Shown: positions 51,870 to 61,360 of the stretch, in pieces
Numbering within the stretch: position 1 is the first letter of the stretch
Layout: each line of letters begins with the position of its first letter
Source: Clostridia bacterium
GTDB taxonomy: Bacteria; Bacillota; Clostridia; Lachnospirales; Lachnospiraceae
Reading direction: 5' to 3'
NCBI GenBank assembly: GCA_910575245.1
Contig: CAJTEN010000006.1
Location: 124,001 to 188,000 of the forward strand
DNA: 64,000 nucleotides
Made by a program: the position numbers and the translations under genes
The notes under the pieces: model-generated
Seen by the model: the letters and a program-made list of their open reading frames with translations, nothing else
Databases searched by the model: none
What the model was told of the DNA's origin: nothing

Positions 51870-52064
51870 TTACTTTCTCATCCGCCAAACTGTCTTTACC
51901 CTCTGCTTTCTATCTCCATATTTCGCAGCCAGTCTATATCTCCGTTTTGTCTTCCAATATGTAACCCGCTTCTACAATAGGCTGTCTTTTATAAAACAGA
52001 TCGCAACGACCTCATCCACAAGACACTCATAGTAGCGATACTTCCTGTACTCTTCTTCCATCAT
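51870..52064 (-). pseudogene. C-terminal remnant of a GT2 glycosyltransferase
   Basis: MMEEEYRKYRYYECLVDEVV and AICFIKDSLL, then a stop, then KRVTYWKTKRRYRLAAKYGD and RKQRVKTVWRMRK follow the tail of the GT2 gene at 47536-48501 position by position, with an internal TAG. The catalytic part is gone. It marks a former GT2 copy at the border of the AT-rich polysaccharide cluster. Confidence 0.85.
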
Positions 52065-52107
52065 TAACTACATTCAATATCGAATTATAATCTGTATAGC
52101 TTGTATA

Positions 52108-53316
52108 TTATTTTTCCGAGATTATCCCAATCCATTTATCTAATACAGAATTGATGTCTAAATCGAAGCTCCTTTCCAAGCTCTTTTTTCTATAATACTC
52201 TCTTTTTTTATTATTGCTTAGCATTTCTATAATCGCCTCTGCCATCATCTGTTCTTCAGTTTCAAGGTATTCTCCATCTCCATATTTCCTACCACTGCAA
52301 ACAGGAATCAACACTCCATATTCTTCTTCTGAAATATTTACTACTCTCTTACCCATTACATTCAAATCAGGAGCCAATATCTCTCTTACACCTGAATGTA
52401 CATCCGTTGCTATACATGGTGTTCCACAGCAAACCGCTTCTGCCAGTGCATTAGGATACCCTTCATATAAAGAAGGTAATACAAAAGTGTCTGCCAGTGC
52501 ATTATACCAAAACGGATTCTCACTATATCCTGCAAGAAATACTTTTCCTTCCAAGCTACAGGACTCGATCAATTTTCTTAAATATTCTTTTAAAATCCCC
52601 TCTCCAATAATCACTAAAACTGTTTGAGGTTCTTTTTTTATTACTTCTGAAAATGCTCTTATTAAATGCCATTGCCCCTTTTGATCAACAAGACGTCCCA
52701 CTGTAACCACAACATTTAATTTACTTCTATCACGACCCAAACTAAGTATTTTATTTGCTGGAATTATCCTCATCTTTTCTCTTATCCATTTACTATCATA
52801 ACCATTGACAATTGTTTGAACTTTATTTTCAGATATTTTTAATTTGTTAACTAATATAGTCTCAATTTCTTTTGAAACAGAAATTATCTTATCCGCATGT
52901 ATATATAACAATTTTATTAATAATATAGTTCCTATTTTTTCAACTAAACCCGTTTTATTTGACATCATATTATTCCGTATTGAAACAATAGTTTTGCAAT
53001 GCTTATTTCCAGATAAAACATTAGAAATACTTGCACTATCTAAAAAACTAACACATGCTTCATACCCATTCTCTAGCTTTAATTTTCTCAATAGAAATAT
53101 TCTTTTTATAATGTTTCTAGTAAAATAAATTGCTGATTTTTTCTCTGGCGCATAAAGAGATATAAGATTTCCTTTATATGGATATTCCACTAAAGATTTA
53201 TCATTTATCAAAATATCAACACACCAATCGTCTGGGAAATGCATAACAATATTAGAAAGCGCTCTTTCAGCCCCTCCACCTCGCAAAGTTTCTATTATAA
53301 ATAACACTCTTTTCAT
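52108..53316 (-). CDS. GT4 family glycosyltransferase
   Basis: The 402-residue GT-B enzyme begins MKRVLFIIETLRGGGAERAL, with the Gly-rich acceptor-side loop. The donor-binding C-terminal half has VVVTVGRLVDQKGQWHLIRA (about 201-220), VFLAGYSENPFWYNALADTF and the E-x7-E motif region SLYEGYPNALAEAVCCGTPC (about 276-295). GT4 enzymes transfer sugars with retention; donor and acceptor are not known. It is the last minus-strand gene of the AT-rich cluster, 22 nt after the frameshifted GT4 gene. Confidence 0.92.
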   Translation of the reverse strand: MKRVLFIIETLRGGGAERALSNIVMHFPDDWCVDILINDKSLVEYPYKGNLISLYAPEKKSAIYFTRNIIKRIFLLRKLKLENGYEACVSFLDSASISNVLSGNKHCKTIVSIRNNMMSNKTGLVEKIGTILLIKLLYIHADKIISVSKEIETILVNKLKISENKVQTIVNGYDSKWIREKMRIIPANKILSLGRDRSKLNVVVTVGRLVDQKGQWHLIRAFSEVIKKEPQTVLVIIGEGILKEYLRKLIESCSLEGKVFLAGYSENPFWYNALADTFVLPSLYEGYPNALAEAVCCGTPCIATDVHSGVREILAPDLNVMGKRVVNISEEEYGVLIPVCSGRKYGDGEYLETEEQMMAEAIIEMLSNNKKREYYRKKSLERSFDLDINSVLDKWIGIISEK

Positions 53317-53338
53317 TTTGTTATCACCTTTGTTATTA

Positions 53339-54542
53339 CTATAACAGCTCCATGAGTTTGTTGATTTCTATCAAATTATCTGTTTGCCTTCTAGATGATG
53401 CAGCATCTCCATATGCCTTAACTTTTTGCGGATTTTCAAAAAAAATCAAAATTTCTTTGGCCAGAGTTTCCGGCTCTAGTTTACAAATCGTTCCATCTAC
53501 TCCATTCTTTATTTGTTCTTCCACTCCATTATATTCTGATGCCAATATTGCACATCCAAGAATTTGTGCTTCCTCTATCGCAACACTTTTACCTTCAAAA
53601 CGTGCAGTATGGACATAGAGATTACATTGCCTATAATATGGAAACGGATTGTCCACTGTCCCAAGCAAAATAAAATCCTCATCCAGGCCAAATGTGTGAA
53701 TCTTTTCTTCCAACTTCTTTCTGAGTTTCCCTTCACCTAATACATACCACCGAAAAGGCTTTCCCGTACACTTTAAAATTCTCATAGTCTCTATCGCTAT
53801 ATCAAGCGCTTTTTGAGTAACTAAGCGTCCAACTGTCAGAATACGGAATCCACTATATTTATCTGAAAATCCTCCTTTCAAATTGGCTTTATTTATAATC
53901 TTTTCCCTATCAATCAAGTTAAAACAAACTGTCGTTTTATCCTTATATTCTGGATAAATTGATAGAAAAACTCGTTTTACATTTCTTGAGACAGCAAATA
54001 TGCGATCATATGTTGAATAGCAATCTTCATCCAAGCTTCTGCCGTATCCTGCATCTTTATAGTTAATATGTATGAATGCCGCTTTTTTCTTTGCTTTTAC
54101 ATGTGAAGCAACATAATAGGTAGAGCCACCTTCCAAATATGCTACTGCAAGATCAAACTCCTGTTCAAACTTTTGTGCTCCATCTGAAATAATTTTCCAT
54201 AGAATCTTCTCAATTTTTAGGTTTCCCTCTGCCACCATCAAACGTAAATTTTTCATGATATATCCACTTCTTGTAAATACCACTCCTTTGATAAACAAAT
54301 CCTTTATCACAGTCCTTGCCAGCCTCATCCTTCCTATATGACTAAGCACAGAAATTGGAAAATACTCTTTATTTAAAATATTAACTTCTTTTGGAATCTG
54401 CTGTATAAGCTCCCCTTGTCCGGTGAGAATAAATATTGATACCTTATATCTTTTCAAATCAATGTACTTCAATAACTCTAATAACGCTCTCTCCCCCCCC
54501 CCCCATGCCCATGGTATTAATTACAAATAAGATTGACTTCAT
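53339..54542 (-). CDS. GT4 family glycosyltransferase, out of frame at a G12 tract (candidate phase-variable)
   Basis: The gene starts at ATG 54542 after AAAGGAGATGAGA and reads MKSILFVINTMGMGGG. As sequenced, the G run shifts the frame, and translation stops at TGA 54459-54461 after 27 codons. The remaining 377 residues lie in the next frame (ERALLELLKYIDLKRYKVSI onward) and are intact, with FRILTVGRLVTQKALDIAIE, FILLGTVDNPFPYYRQCNLY and HTARFEGKSVAIEEAQILGC as GT4 donor-site motifs. Loss of one G, or gain of two, rejoins the frames and gives GMGGGERAL, matching the Gly loop of the neighbouring GT4 proteins. A homopolymer sequencing error is the plain alternative to phase variation. Confidence 0.85.
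54493..54504 (-). repeat. Twelve-G homopolymer tract in a GT4 gene
   Basis: The coding strand has 12 consecutive G, the first belonging to an ATG codon. They encode the glycine-rich loop near codons 13-17. Runs of 11 or 14 G keep the gene in frame; 12 does not. Confidence 0.9.
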
Positions 54543-54744
54543 TCTCATCTCCTTTGAATTCTTCTATTTTTATATTCGATAACCTACTCAATACACTCTC
54601 ATTTTTACAGATGCATTGTTATTGACAAATTACTTAATTTATACTAATGTCAAATAAAACATTACACTACTACTATATATTTTTCAATTTTGTGAACTTT
54701 ACATTGTAATCAATTTATTTATATATTTTTACGGAGCAATCAAT

Positions 54745-55434
54745 ATGAAAATATTTTCAAAACATCTTTGCCATATTTTCAAACGCATAAACCATCATTC
54801 ATACTTTACCAAAAAGATAGCGTTGACCTTCGATGATGGTCATAAATACGCTCCACTAATCCTGGAAAAACTTGAACAGCATGGTGAAAAAGCCACTTTC
54901 TTTTTATGTGGATCCTATATGGAAGAAAATATTAGCATTTATCAAAAAATTTTTAAATCCGGACATGAGATTGAAAACCATAGCTATAATCATCCTAACA
55001 TGTTAGAACTATCGGAACCCGAAATTCTAGATGAACTTTCCAAAACTCAAGAACTTATAGAGCAAGTAACAGGAGACTCTAATCGTCTTAAGTTTTTCCG
55101 TTTTCCATATGGAAGACGAAATAAAGAGATAACTCTACTTATCGAAAATCACGGCTATATCCCTGTTAAATGGACCATTGACAGTAGAGATTGGACCGGA
55201 ATCAACGCCGAAGATATCTATAATAATATACTTAAATCAAATAATTTATCAAACGGTGCTATTATTTTAATGCACACCAGTGGCACTCATACTGCAGAAG
55301 CTTTGGATCTCATAATTCCCGCCCTAAAACAAAAAGGCTACAAACTTATGCTTATTTCTGATTTATATCAATCAATTCGCCGATATAAAAAGAACCTCAA
55401 AAAAATTCCGGCTAATCCAACTAACTCTGGCTAA
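54745..55434 (+). CDS. Polysaccharide deacetylase (NodB/CE4 family)
   Basis: The 229-residue protein shows the CE4 motifs in order: KKIALTFDDGHKYAPLIL (motif 1, catalytic and metal Asp), HEIENHSYNHP (motif 2, metal His), RFFRFPYGRRN-like KFFRFPYGRR (motif 3), a WTIDSRDWTG motif 4, and ILMHTSGTHT (motif 5, His). It removes N- or O-acetyl groups from polysaccharides using a divalent metal. A short basic N terminus has no clear signal peptide, so it may act on cytoplasmic or membrane-linked intermediates. ACGGAGCAATCAAT precedes the ATG. It is the only plus-strand gene in the cluster, between two minus-strand gene blocks. Confidence 0.9.
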   Translation: MKIFSKHLCHIFKRINHHSYFTKKIALTFDDGHKYAPLILEKLEQHGEKATFFLCGSYMEENISIYQKIFKSGHEIENHSYNHPNMLELSEPEILDELSKTQELIEQVTGDSNRLKFFRFPYGRRNKEITLLIENHGYIPVKWTIDSRDWTGINAEDIYNNILKSNNLSNGAIILMHTSGTHTAEALDLIIPALKQKGYKLMLISDLYQSIRRYKKNLKKIPANPTNSG

Positions 55435-55476
55435 TATGTAACACATTGCACAATTTCATATTTTTTTGCATTTTCA

Positions 55477-56556
55477 TTATTTTGTGTCTTGCCATAACCA
55501 CAGATATTCCTTTCTAAATTCCGATGTGTTTTTTTTCATAAGCGATAATTTCTCATTAATATTTTCTGTTGTCACTTTATACTGATTATTTGAAAACTGT
55601 TCTATCATCCAATCATTTATATTTTGATCATAATGTCCACTGTCACAATAATTGTTTAAATCTAACGTAAGTGCTGCATGTTGAAAATCATAAATTGTCC
55701 CTTTGTCTGCTACTCTTTTTATAAAATATTTTTTTGCCTCATAATATACTTCTGCATGTCCTGTATTCTCAACGTCGCACCACCATAGACATGAATAGGG
55801 TGGGAAAAAGAAAATGTATTCTCCTCTGCTCAGATTCAAACTATCTATAAAAGCGTCTATTTCTGTTTGCATAGAATCCAAGGTATCCTCTTTCTCAAAT
55901 TCGCTCAACACTTTCTTATTCGGTACATAGGTTGAAATAACTTCCTTTTCACCACTGTCTGTGTAATCATTCCAATTACTATACCTGTCAATTTCCATCT
56001 TGTCTTCCATAATTTTAGGCATACCAATATCCAATACATGCATAATGCTTCCGCAAATGTCCGCTGGAATGAATCGAAACCAAGCTTCATAACTGGTTGC
56101 ATATTTCCATCTCGATAATATATCTTTATGATATAAATATTCAGGAACCAATTGTCTATCACTTAAAAACATACTATAATCAATACATACATAATATCTC
56201 TCTGCACGCTGAACATCTTCAGCTATCTCCATCAATTTTGTTAAATCCTTGACTCCCATACCACCAATCCCTATTAGTAAGGGTTTTACTTCAAATTTTT
56301 CCCGGAATAATGCCATATCAAAATTTTCAGCTCTAGATGACCCAATCACAAGTGTATCATAGTCATAATTGGAAATTAATCCTGGCGCTACATATCTTTC
56401 ATAGAAAAAATATTTTCTGTTTTCTACCCTATATTGGAAGCAAGGGTCAAATGCAAAAATAAACACAGCAAAGAAAAGCAATATTATTATTGCCGAACAT
56501 ATGAAATTTACAAGCCACCTTTGACTTGTTATCTGTTTATTATATCTCTTAATCAC
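55477..56556 (-). CDS. SGNH-like (AlgX/DltD-type) membrane protein
   Basis: The 359-residue protein has one N-terminal transmembrane helix (FICSAIIILLFFAVFIFAFD, about 18-37) and an extracytoplasmic domain. YDTLVIGSSRAENFDMALF (about 66-84) has the nucleophile Ser in a GSSR context, and CDSGHYDQNINDWMIEQF (about 305-322) has the closing Asp-x-x-His pair. These are the SGNH elements of proteins that work with an MBOAT acyltransferase to O-acylate exported glycans. The MBOAT gene lies 64 nt upstream on the same strand, which supports the pairing. The acylated glycan is presumably the product of this cluster. Confidence 0.82.
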   Translation of the reverse strand: MIKRYNKQITSQRWLVNFICSAIIILLFFAVFIFAFDPCFQYRVENRKYFFYERYVAPGLISNYDYDTLVIGSSRAENFDMALFREKFEVKPLLIGIGGMGVKDLTKLMEIAEDVQRAERYYVCIDYSMFLSDRQLVPEYLYHKDILSRWKYATSYEAWFRFIPADICGSIMHVLDIGMPKIMEDKMEIDRYSNWNDYTDSGEKEVISTYVPNKKVLSEFEKEDTLDSMQTEIDAFIDSLNLSRGEYIFFFPPYSCLWWCDVENTGHAEVYYEAKKYFIKRVADKGTIYDFQHAALTLDLNNYCDSGHYDQNINDWMIEQFSNNQYKVTTENINEKLSLMKKNTSEFRKEYLWLWQDTK

Positions 56557-56620
56557 TGTTTAAACCACCCTAATTACAAAGTATTCTGTGAAAACAGACT
56601 AACGGAATTACACGTATTAC

Positions 56621-58048
56621 TCAAAATTTATAATAAATAAATATTACCTCACGAGATAAACATAAAACTGCTATGCAAAAAATTATTGCAATACAAACAG
56701 CATTTTTTCTTGTCGCTTTAAAATCAGAAACAATATCTCTGCTGTCTTTACACTTAAATACTACAAACAGTAAAAATAAAAGCAACATTAAGATATAAAG
56801 ACAATTTATTATATCAGGAAAATTAATAATTCCATCTTCAGCTAATTGTGATACTTGCCAAAATTTAATACCAGACAGTCCGAGTATACCTTTATACATA
56901 ACTAGAGCATAACGCAGCTTTTCCGCTCTAAACAATATCCACAAAAAATTAATTGTCAAAAAAGTAATTGCAATACGAACCTTTTTAGGGATAATCTCTA
57001 ATCGCCTTCCCAGTAATCGTTCCGCAACAACCAAAAACCCATGACAACCTCCCCACAGCACGAATGTCCAATCAGCCCCATGCCAGAATCCACTTGCCAA
57101 AAAAGTAACTAATAAATTAACGCAGGTTCTTATGCTTCCCTTTTTATTTCCTCCAAGCGGAAGATATAAATATTGATGCAGCATTCGCCCCAAAGTAATA
57201 TGCCAGCGCCTCCAAAAATCTGTTATACTCTCTGATTTATACGGTGCTGCAAAATTAAACGGAAGATCAATATTAAATAGCTTTCCTAGTCCAACTGCCA
57301 TATCTGAATATCCTGAAAAATCAAAAAATATCTGTAGTGTATAACTTACAGACGTAATAAGTGCTGCTGCAAACCCAATCTCACTAATTTTAAATCCATT
57401 ATCCACAATCGTCGAAATTGTATCCGCAATAACCACTTTCTTAAACAATCCTATTACAAATAAACATATCCCTTTTACTAAATTGTCCGCATTCGAAAAT
57501 CTCCTTTTATAGTCATTAAGCTGTGGTAACATCTCACCATATAAAACAATAGGTCCTGCCACTAATTGTGGAAAAAAAGTAACAAAAAGACCATAATTAA
57601 AAATAGATCCAGCCTCTTCTTCTTTTTTATAAATGCTTATAAGAAAAGAAATCTGTTGAAATGTAAAAAAACTTATTCCTAATGGAATGGAAATACTTTG
57701 GGGTATGAACGTGGTCTTAAAAATAAAATTTATATTTGTAATAAAGAAATTATAGTACTTAAAATATATCAGTAAACCAATATTAAACAAAATTCCGAAT
57801 AAAAATAAAATTTTTCTATAGTTATGTGAAATGAGATTCTGTAATAGCAATGCAATGCTATAATTAATGAAAAGCGATATACTTAGCAGTATCAAATATT
57901 TAGGATTCCCAAATCCATAAAAAAACAATGATGCAAATATTAAAAACAGACGTTGAAATATTGAATTGTCGCCACTTGAAAATATATAATATACCACCAA
58001 CGTAATTGGAAGAAAGCAAAAAACAAAAATATATGATGAAAAAATCAT
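56621..58048 (-). CDS. MBOAT family O-acyltransferase (AlgI/DltB-like)
   Basis: The 475-residue protein has about eleven membrane segments. The family signatures are DLPFNFAAPYKSESITDFWR (about 258-277), RRWHITLGRMLHQYLYLPLG and NLLVTFLASGFWHGADWTFV, with the catalytic His in FWHGA (about 319). MBOAT proteins pass acetyl or another acyl group across the membrane to an extracellular glycan. With the SGNH-like protein downstream it forms a two-gene O-acetylation module like AlgI-AlgX or PatA-PatB. It follows a perfect 19-bp hairpin at the end of the upstream glycosyltransferase gene. Confidence 0.94.
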   Translation of the reverse strand: MIFSSYIFVFCFLPITLVVYYIFSSGDNSIFQRLFLIFASLFFYGFGNPKYLILLSISLFINYSIALLLQNLISHNYRKILFLFGILFNIGLLIYFKYYNFFITNINFIFKTTFIPQSISIPLGISFFTFQQISFLISIYKKEEEAGSIFNYGLFVTFFPQLVAGPIVLYGEMLPQLNDYKRRFSNADNLVKGICLFVIGLFKKVVIADTISTIVDNGFKISEIGFAAALITSVSYTLQIFFDFSGYSDMAVGLGKLFNIDLPFNFAAPYKSESITDFWRRWHITLGRMLHQYLYLPLGGNKKGSIRTCVNLLVTFLASGFWHGADWTFVLWGGCHGFLVVAERLLGRRLEIIPKKVRIAITFLTINFLWILFRAEKLRYALVMYKGILGLSGIKFWQVSQLAEDGIINFPDIINCLYILMLLLFLLFVVFKCKDSRDIVSDFKATRKNAVCIAIIFCIAVLCLSREVIFIYYKF

Positions 58049-58087
58049 AGCGTTTTCTCCTAATCATTAGCAAATACATCTGTTATA

Positions 58088-58129
58088 TTTCAAAGTAGAA
58101 AATATATCTATATATTTTCTACTTTGAAA
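58088..58129. repeat. Perfect 19-bp hairpin with a stop codon in its loop
   Basis: The arms 58088-58106 (starting TTTCAAAGTAGAAAATA) and 58111-58129 are exact inverse copies around the 4-nt loop TCTA. The loop holds the TAG stop (58108-58110) of the upstream glycosyltransferase gene, and the right arm encodes its last residues (FKVENI). It may act as a terminator or as an RNA-processing or stability element in the operon. Confidence 0.85.
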
Positions 58130-59058
58130 GAGATACCTCCAATAATAGTTGCATAATAAGGAAAAACTGAATCATATAGCTCGTATCCATGTATTGCATA
58201 GACTTTTGCTGCTCTTGTCAATGCGAAAAAGTCAATGAAAGCCTTATCATGACTCATAACATCTGAATCAAACGATATATGACCAATATTTTTTGCACCA
58301 AAAGTCAAATAACCTCTTTGTTCAGCAAGCTGAATAAAATATCCATTATCAGAAACTATATATAATGAATAATTTTCAGATTGTTTTATTTCATCAATTT
58401 TTTTAAAACATTTATTAATCAATTGTAACTGCTCTTTCTGAGATAATACTTTATTAAAACCTTTTTCAAACCTGCCTAGCGCATTGATAAATCTAATATG
58501 TACGGCTATATATGGATTTATAGGCAACGCATGCTCTAATAACTCATTCAAATACTTAGATGGACAGAACAATTTATTAAATATAGCCCTCCACTGCCTC
58601 TCCCAATCGGAAATCCGTTTCCATTGCAGGTAATTATGCCCTGTATATAAATAGCAATGATATTGATTTACATTATCATCGAAATGTAACTTCTCACAAC
58701 CCAAAAAACTATACTCAATTAGTCTTGTAGACTTTATTCCGTAATCAATCTCCTTGCCACTTAGCGACCAATCAACTTCGTTTGGAAGTAAATATTTTTC
58801 CAACATAAATGGTTCGCTGAATTGTAGTTTAAAAACTCGCTTATTCATCGTCGCCAAATAATATAATCCAACAATTGCCTTAAATCTATCTACCAGTCCA
58901 GGATGATGCCACATAAAATATTTATCATCAATAAACATAATTACAGCATGTTGCAACACACCAGTTTGCGGTTTTAAACGATAATAGCGCAATCTCAGCC
59001 AGGTATTTCTAAAGCTCGTAAGTAAATTAGATTTCCATTTTATCACGATAACACTCAC
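58108..59058 (-). CDS. Putative glycosyltransferase of fucosyltransferase-like type
   Basis: The 316-residue soluble protein has YIAVHIRFINALGRFE (about 183-198), similar to the VHxR donor-binding motif of GT-B fucosyltransferases (GT11/GT23/GT37 type). IDFFALTRAAKVYAIHGYEL and a late SVFPYYATIIGG follow, in the places where those families keep D-x-x-x-L and S-x-F...A motifs. No membrane helix. The assignment is by motif order only; the sugar donor is inferred. ATG 59058 overlaps the stop of the GT-C-like gene in ATGA, so the two are translationally coupled. Confidence 0.6.
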   Translation of the reverse strand: MSVIVIKWKSNLLTSFRNTWLRLRYYRLKPQTGVLQHAVIMFIDDKYFMWHHPGLVDRFKAIVGLYYLATMNKRVFKLQFSEPFMLEKYLLPNEVDWSLSGKEIDYGIKSTRLIEYSFLGCEKLHFDDNVNQYHCYLYTGHNYLQWKRISDWERQWRAIFNKLFCPSKYLNELLEHALPINPYIAVHIRFINALGRFEKGFNKVLSQKEQLQLINKCFKKIDEIKQSENYSLYIVSDNGYFIQLAEQRGYLTFGAKNIGHISFDSDVMSHDKAFIDFFALTRAAKVYAIHGYELYDSVFPYYATIIGGISFKVENI

Positions 59059-61307
59059 TTCCCCTTTCCTATCGCAAGATTATATGGCTGATTCTTATCT
59101 TGCTCCAAATAGAAACACACAAAACTATCATCTTCATAATATACATTCAAAACTTCAGGATATACTTGTGAAAAATCCTGGCACCATTTATATGCCTTTG
59201 ATTCCAAAATCGTTCTGCCAGCAGAATAACACGATTTTCCATCAAATTCTTCAAGATCCTTCTCGGCAGCTTCATAAGATATCTCCGAAGCTTTAATTTC
59301 TGATTCTAATTTTCCCTTCGCTGAAAGCCAGGCAGGTGCATCACTATAATAATATTGATAATAAACTATCGGTTTTTTCTCTACATATATAAAAACATAT
59401 TCTGTCGGAATTGTATAATTTTCATCACAATTTCTAACAAAATCATATATCTCTAAATGTTTCCCATATAAATCAAGCTGACATATCTCTTCTATCGGCG
59501 ACACAACTGTATAACTATTCTTTGGAAATGTTTTGATAATCTGATTCGTTACCATCACTGCCGAATCATATCGTGATATTCTATAATATAAACAACTATG
59601 ATATATATTGAATAGTTGCATTGATAGGTATATTCCTGCTGTAAAACTCAAAGATACAAAGTATAATATCCTCTCTTTTACTAAAAAGCTGCCAATAAAG
59701 AACAGAATATCTATAGGTACTATCATAACAGCCAAAACAATCATGTGCGCAGACGAACAGTATCGATCACCGGCAATTAATACTGGAAGTCCCAATTCGG
59801 GCGCATCATATGCCGCTGTCACAAGCATGGCTAAAAAGGAAGCCAGAATTAGCGCAAAATATTTATTAACATATTTTTTTATAGTGTTACACTTGCTCAA
59901 CACTCCCAACAAACACAACCCGCCAGCTATTAGTGTTACTGCAAAAATGCGGCTACCTCTTTCGTTTCTATACATGCCTTGATAACCTTTTCTATAAACC
60001 TCCTTAACTACATACTCCATCTTAATAATACCCCTTACAACTTTCTGTCCCAGATCAGGTAACCGATTTACAACTTCCCAATCCTCTGCTGTCAGATCAA
60101 GTGGATCCCCAACCTCGTCGTTCTCTGCGTCATCTTGCTCCTTTATTTCTTCTTTATTATTTTCAGTTATACTACTTAATCCCCAATTTATGGAACCTTC
60201 CAAAGGAATTCCAGATAACACACCTCCAACCATCGGCAAAAACGCAATAGTACATCCTAACGTTACTGACACCATTAATGGTATCCAATATCTGAATTTG
60301 ACTATGGTTCTAATACGTAGAAGTAAAAAAGAAATACATAATATAAATGCCATAATCGTCGTATAAAAATGAATTTCAATAGATACAGCCAGAGATATCA
60401 TAAAAAGGAAAAGATTTTCATCCCAATAACATTTGGTACTTCTCCCTCTTACAATAATAGACTTACCTCTTTCTATAAACCGTACTAAAAATAAAGTACA
60501 TATAAATTGTGTATATAAACCAAACTCCATTGGGAGCATTGTCTGTAAACGATACATACTGTACTCAAATCTGGGAAAATTAATAGTCAAATACAATCCC
60601 AGAACAAAAAAAGCCGAATAGCGCCAATAAAATATCTCACGCAACATGCAATAAACCGAGAGAAATAAAATTATAATATGTATTCCCGGCAAAAAGAGCA
60701 TCACACTATAAGTAGCAACGCCAAACAATGCAGAAAAGCAATAAATAAAACAGTGCATCGCTTCTGGATAAACGCCATACGAAAACACCTCTCCATTAGA
60801 GAGATCATTAACCCATAAATGGTGAAACGCAACGTCTGATTGACCATAGCAATGCAAATGAAATACATTATATGAAAAATATATCAGTCCAAATAACAAA
60901 AAAACAAAAAGAAGAAGATACTCTCCTGTTCGCAGTGAAATCCATTCGCGAATCCTACGTAATATTTTTAATATATCTGTTCTGATTTTAACAAAGTGAC
61001 CTACCCCTTCTTTTTCACTTTTTTGATGTAAAAAATGGAATATCCTAACGCTCCTATTATAAACAGCTATTAAAAAAACTCCATAGAACAGGCATGCAAA
61101 CAACCAATCATATAAAATATCCAAAAGACCTAACAAAAGCACTCCTGCATTAATTATAAAAATTGGTACAGTCACGCAAAAACCAAAACAATATATCGCA
61201 CTTCTTCTTTTTATATGATTCCAAAAAACAACAAGCGGCCAAATAAATATTAAGAAAATATAAGCAAAAAAAACCTTTCCATATTCTAATGCCCAATATT
61301 GAATCAT
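59055..61307 (-). CDS. Large polytopic membrane protein, GT-C-like
   Basis: The 750-residue protein has about fourteen hydrophobic helices in the first 560 residues and a soluble C-terminal domain of about 180 residues. Between helices 4 and 5 a loop reads HCYGQSDVAFHHLWVNDLSN, acidic and placed like the first outer loop of GT-C glycosyltransferases that use lipid-linked sugars. An acidic loop (EEIKEQDDAENDEVGDPLD, about 380-398) follows later. No family is recognised with certainty; a lipid-linked-sugar transferase or a polymerase for the cluster is likely. It starts 53 nt after the GT4 gene and overlaps the next gene by 4 bp. Confidence 0.65.
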   Translation of the reverse strand: MIQYWALEYGKVFFAYIFLIFIWPLVVFWNHIKRRSAIYCFGFCVTVPIFIINAGVLLLGLLDILYDWLFACLFYGVFLIAVYNRSVRIFHFLHQKSEKEGVGHFVKIRTDILKILRRIREWISLRTGEYLLLFVFLLFGLIYFSYNVFHLHCYGQSDVAFHHLWVNDLSNGEVFSYGVYPEAMHCFIYCFSALFGVATYSVMLFLPGIHIIILFLSVYCMLREIFYWRYSAFFVLGLYLTINFPRFEYSMYRLQTMLPMEFGLYTQFICTLFLVRFIERGKSIIVRGRSTKCYWDENLFLFMISLAVSIEIHFYTTIMAFILCISFLLLRIRTIVKFRYWIPLMVSVTLGCTIAFLPMVGGVLSGIPLEGSINWGLSSITENNKEEIKEQDDAENDEVGDPLDLTAEDWEVVNRLPDLGQKVVRGIIKMEYVVKEVYRKGYQGMYRNERGSRIFAVTLIAGGLCLLGVLSKCNTIKKYVNKYFALILASFLAMLVTAAYDAPELGLPVLIAGDRYCSSAHMIVLAVMIVPIDILFFIGSFLVKERILYFVSLSFTAGIYLSMQLFNIYHSCLYYRISRYDSAVMVTNQIIKTFPKNSYTVVSPIEEICQLDLYGKHLEIYDFVRNCDENYTIPTEYVFIYVEKKPIVYYQYYYSDAPAWLSAKGKLESEIKASEISYEAAEKDLEEFDGKSCYSAGRTILESKAYKWCQDFSQVYPEVLNVYYEDDSFVCFYLEQDKNQPYNLAIGKGK

Positions 61308-61360
61308 AAATCTAATCCTCTACATTCCCAAGCAAAAACACAATCCTTTTTCAATGTTTC

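Noticed and set aside
46994..52107. Insertion sequence or prophage behind the gene fragments
   Set aside because: No DDE or tyrosine/serine recombinase gene, terminal repeats or phage genes were seen; only Rpn-family pieces recur.
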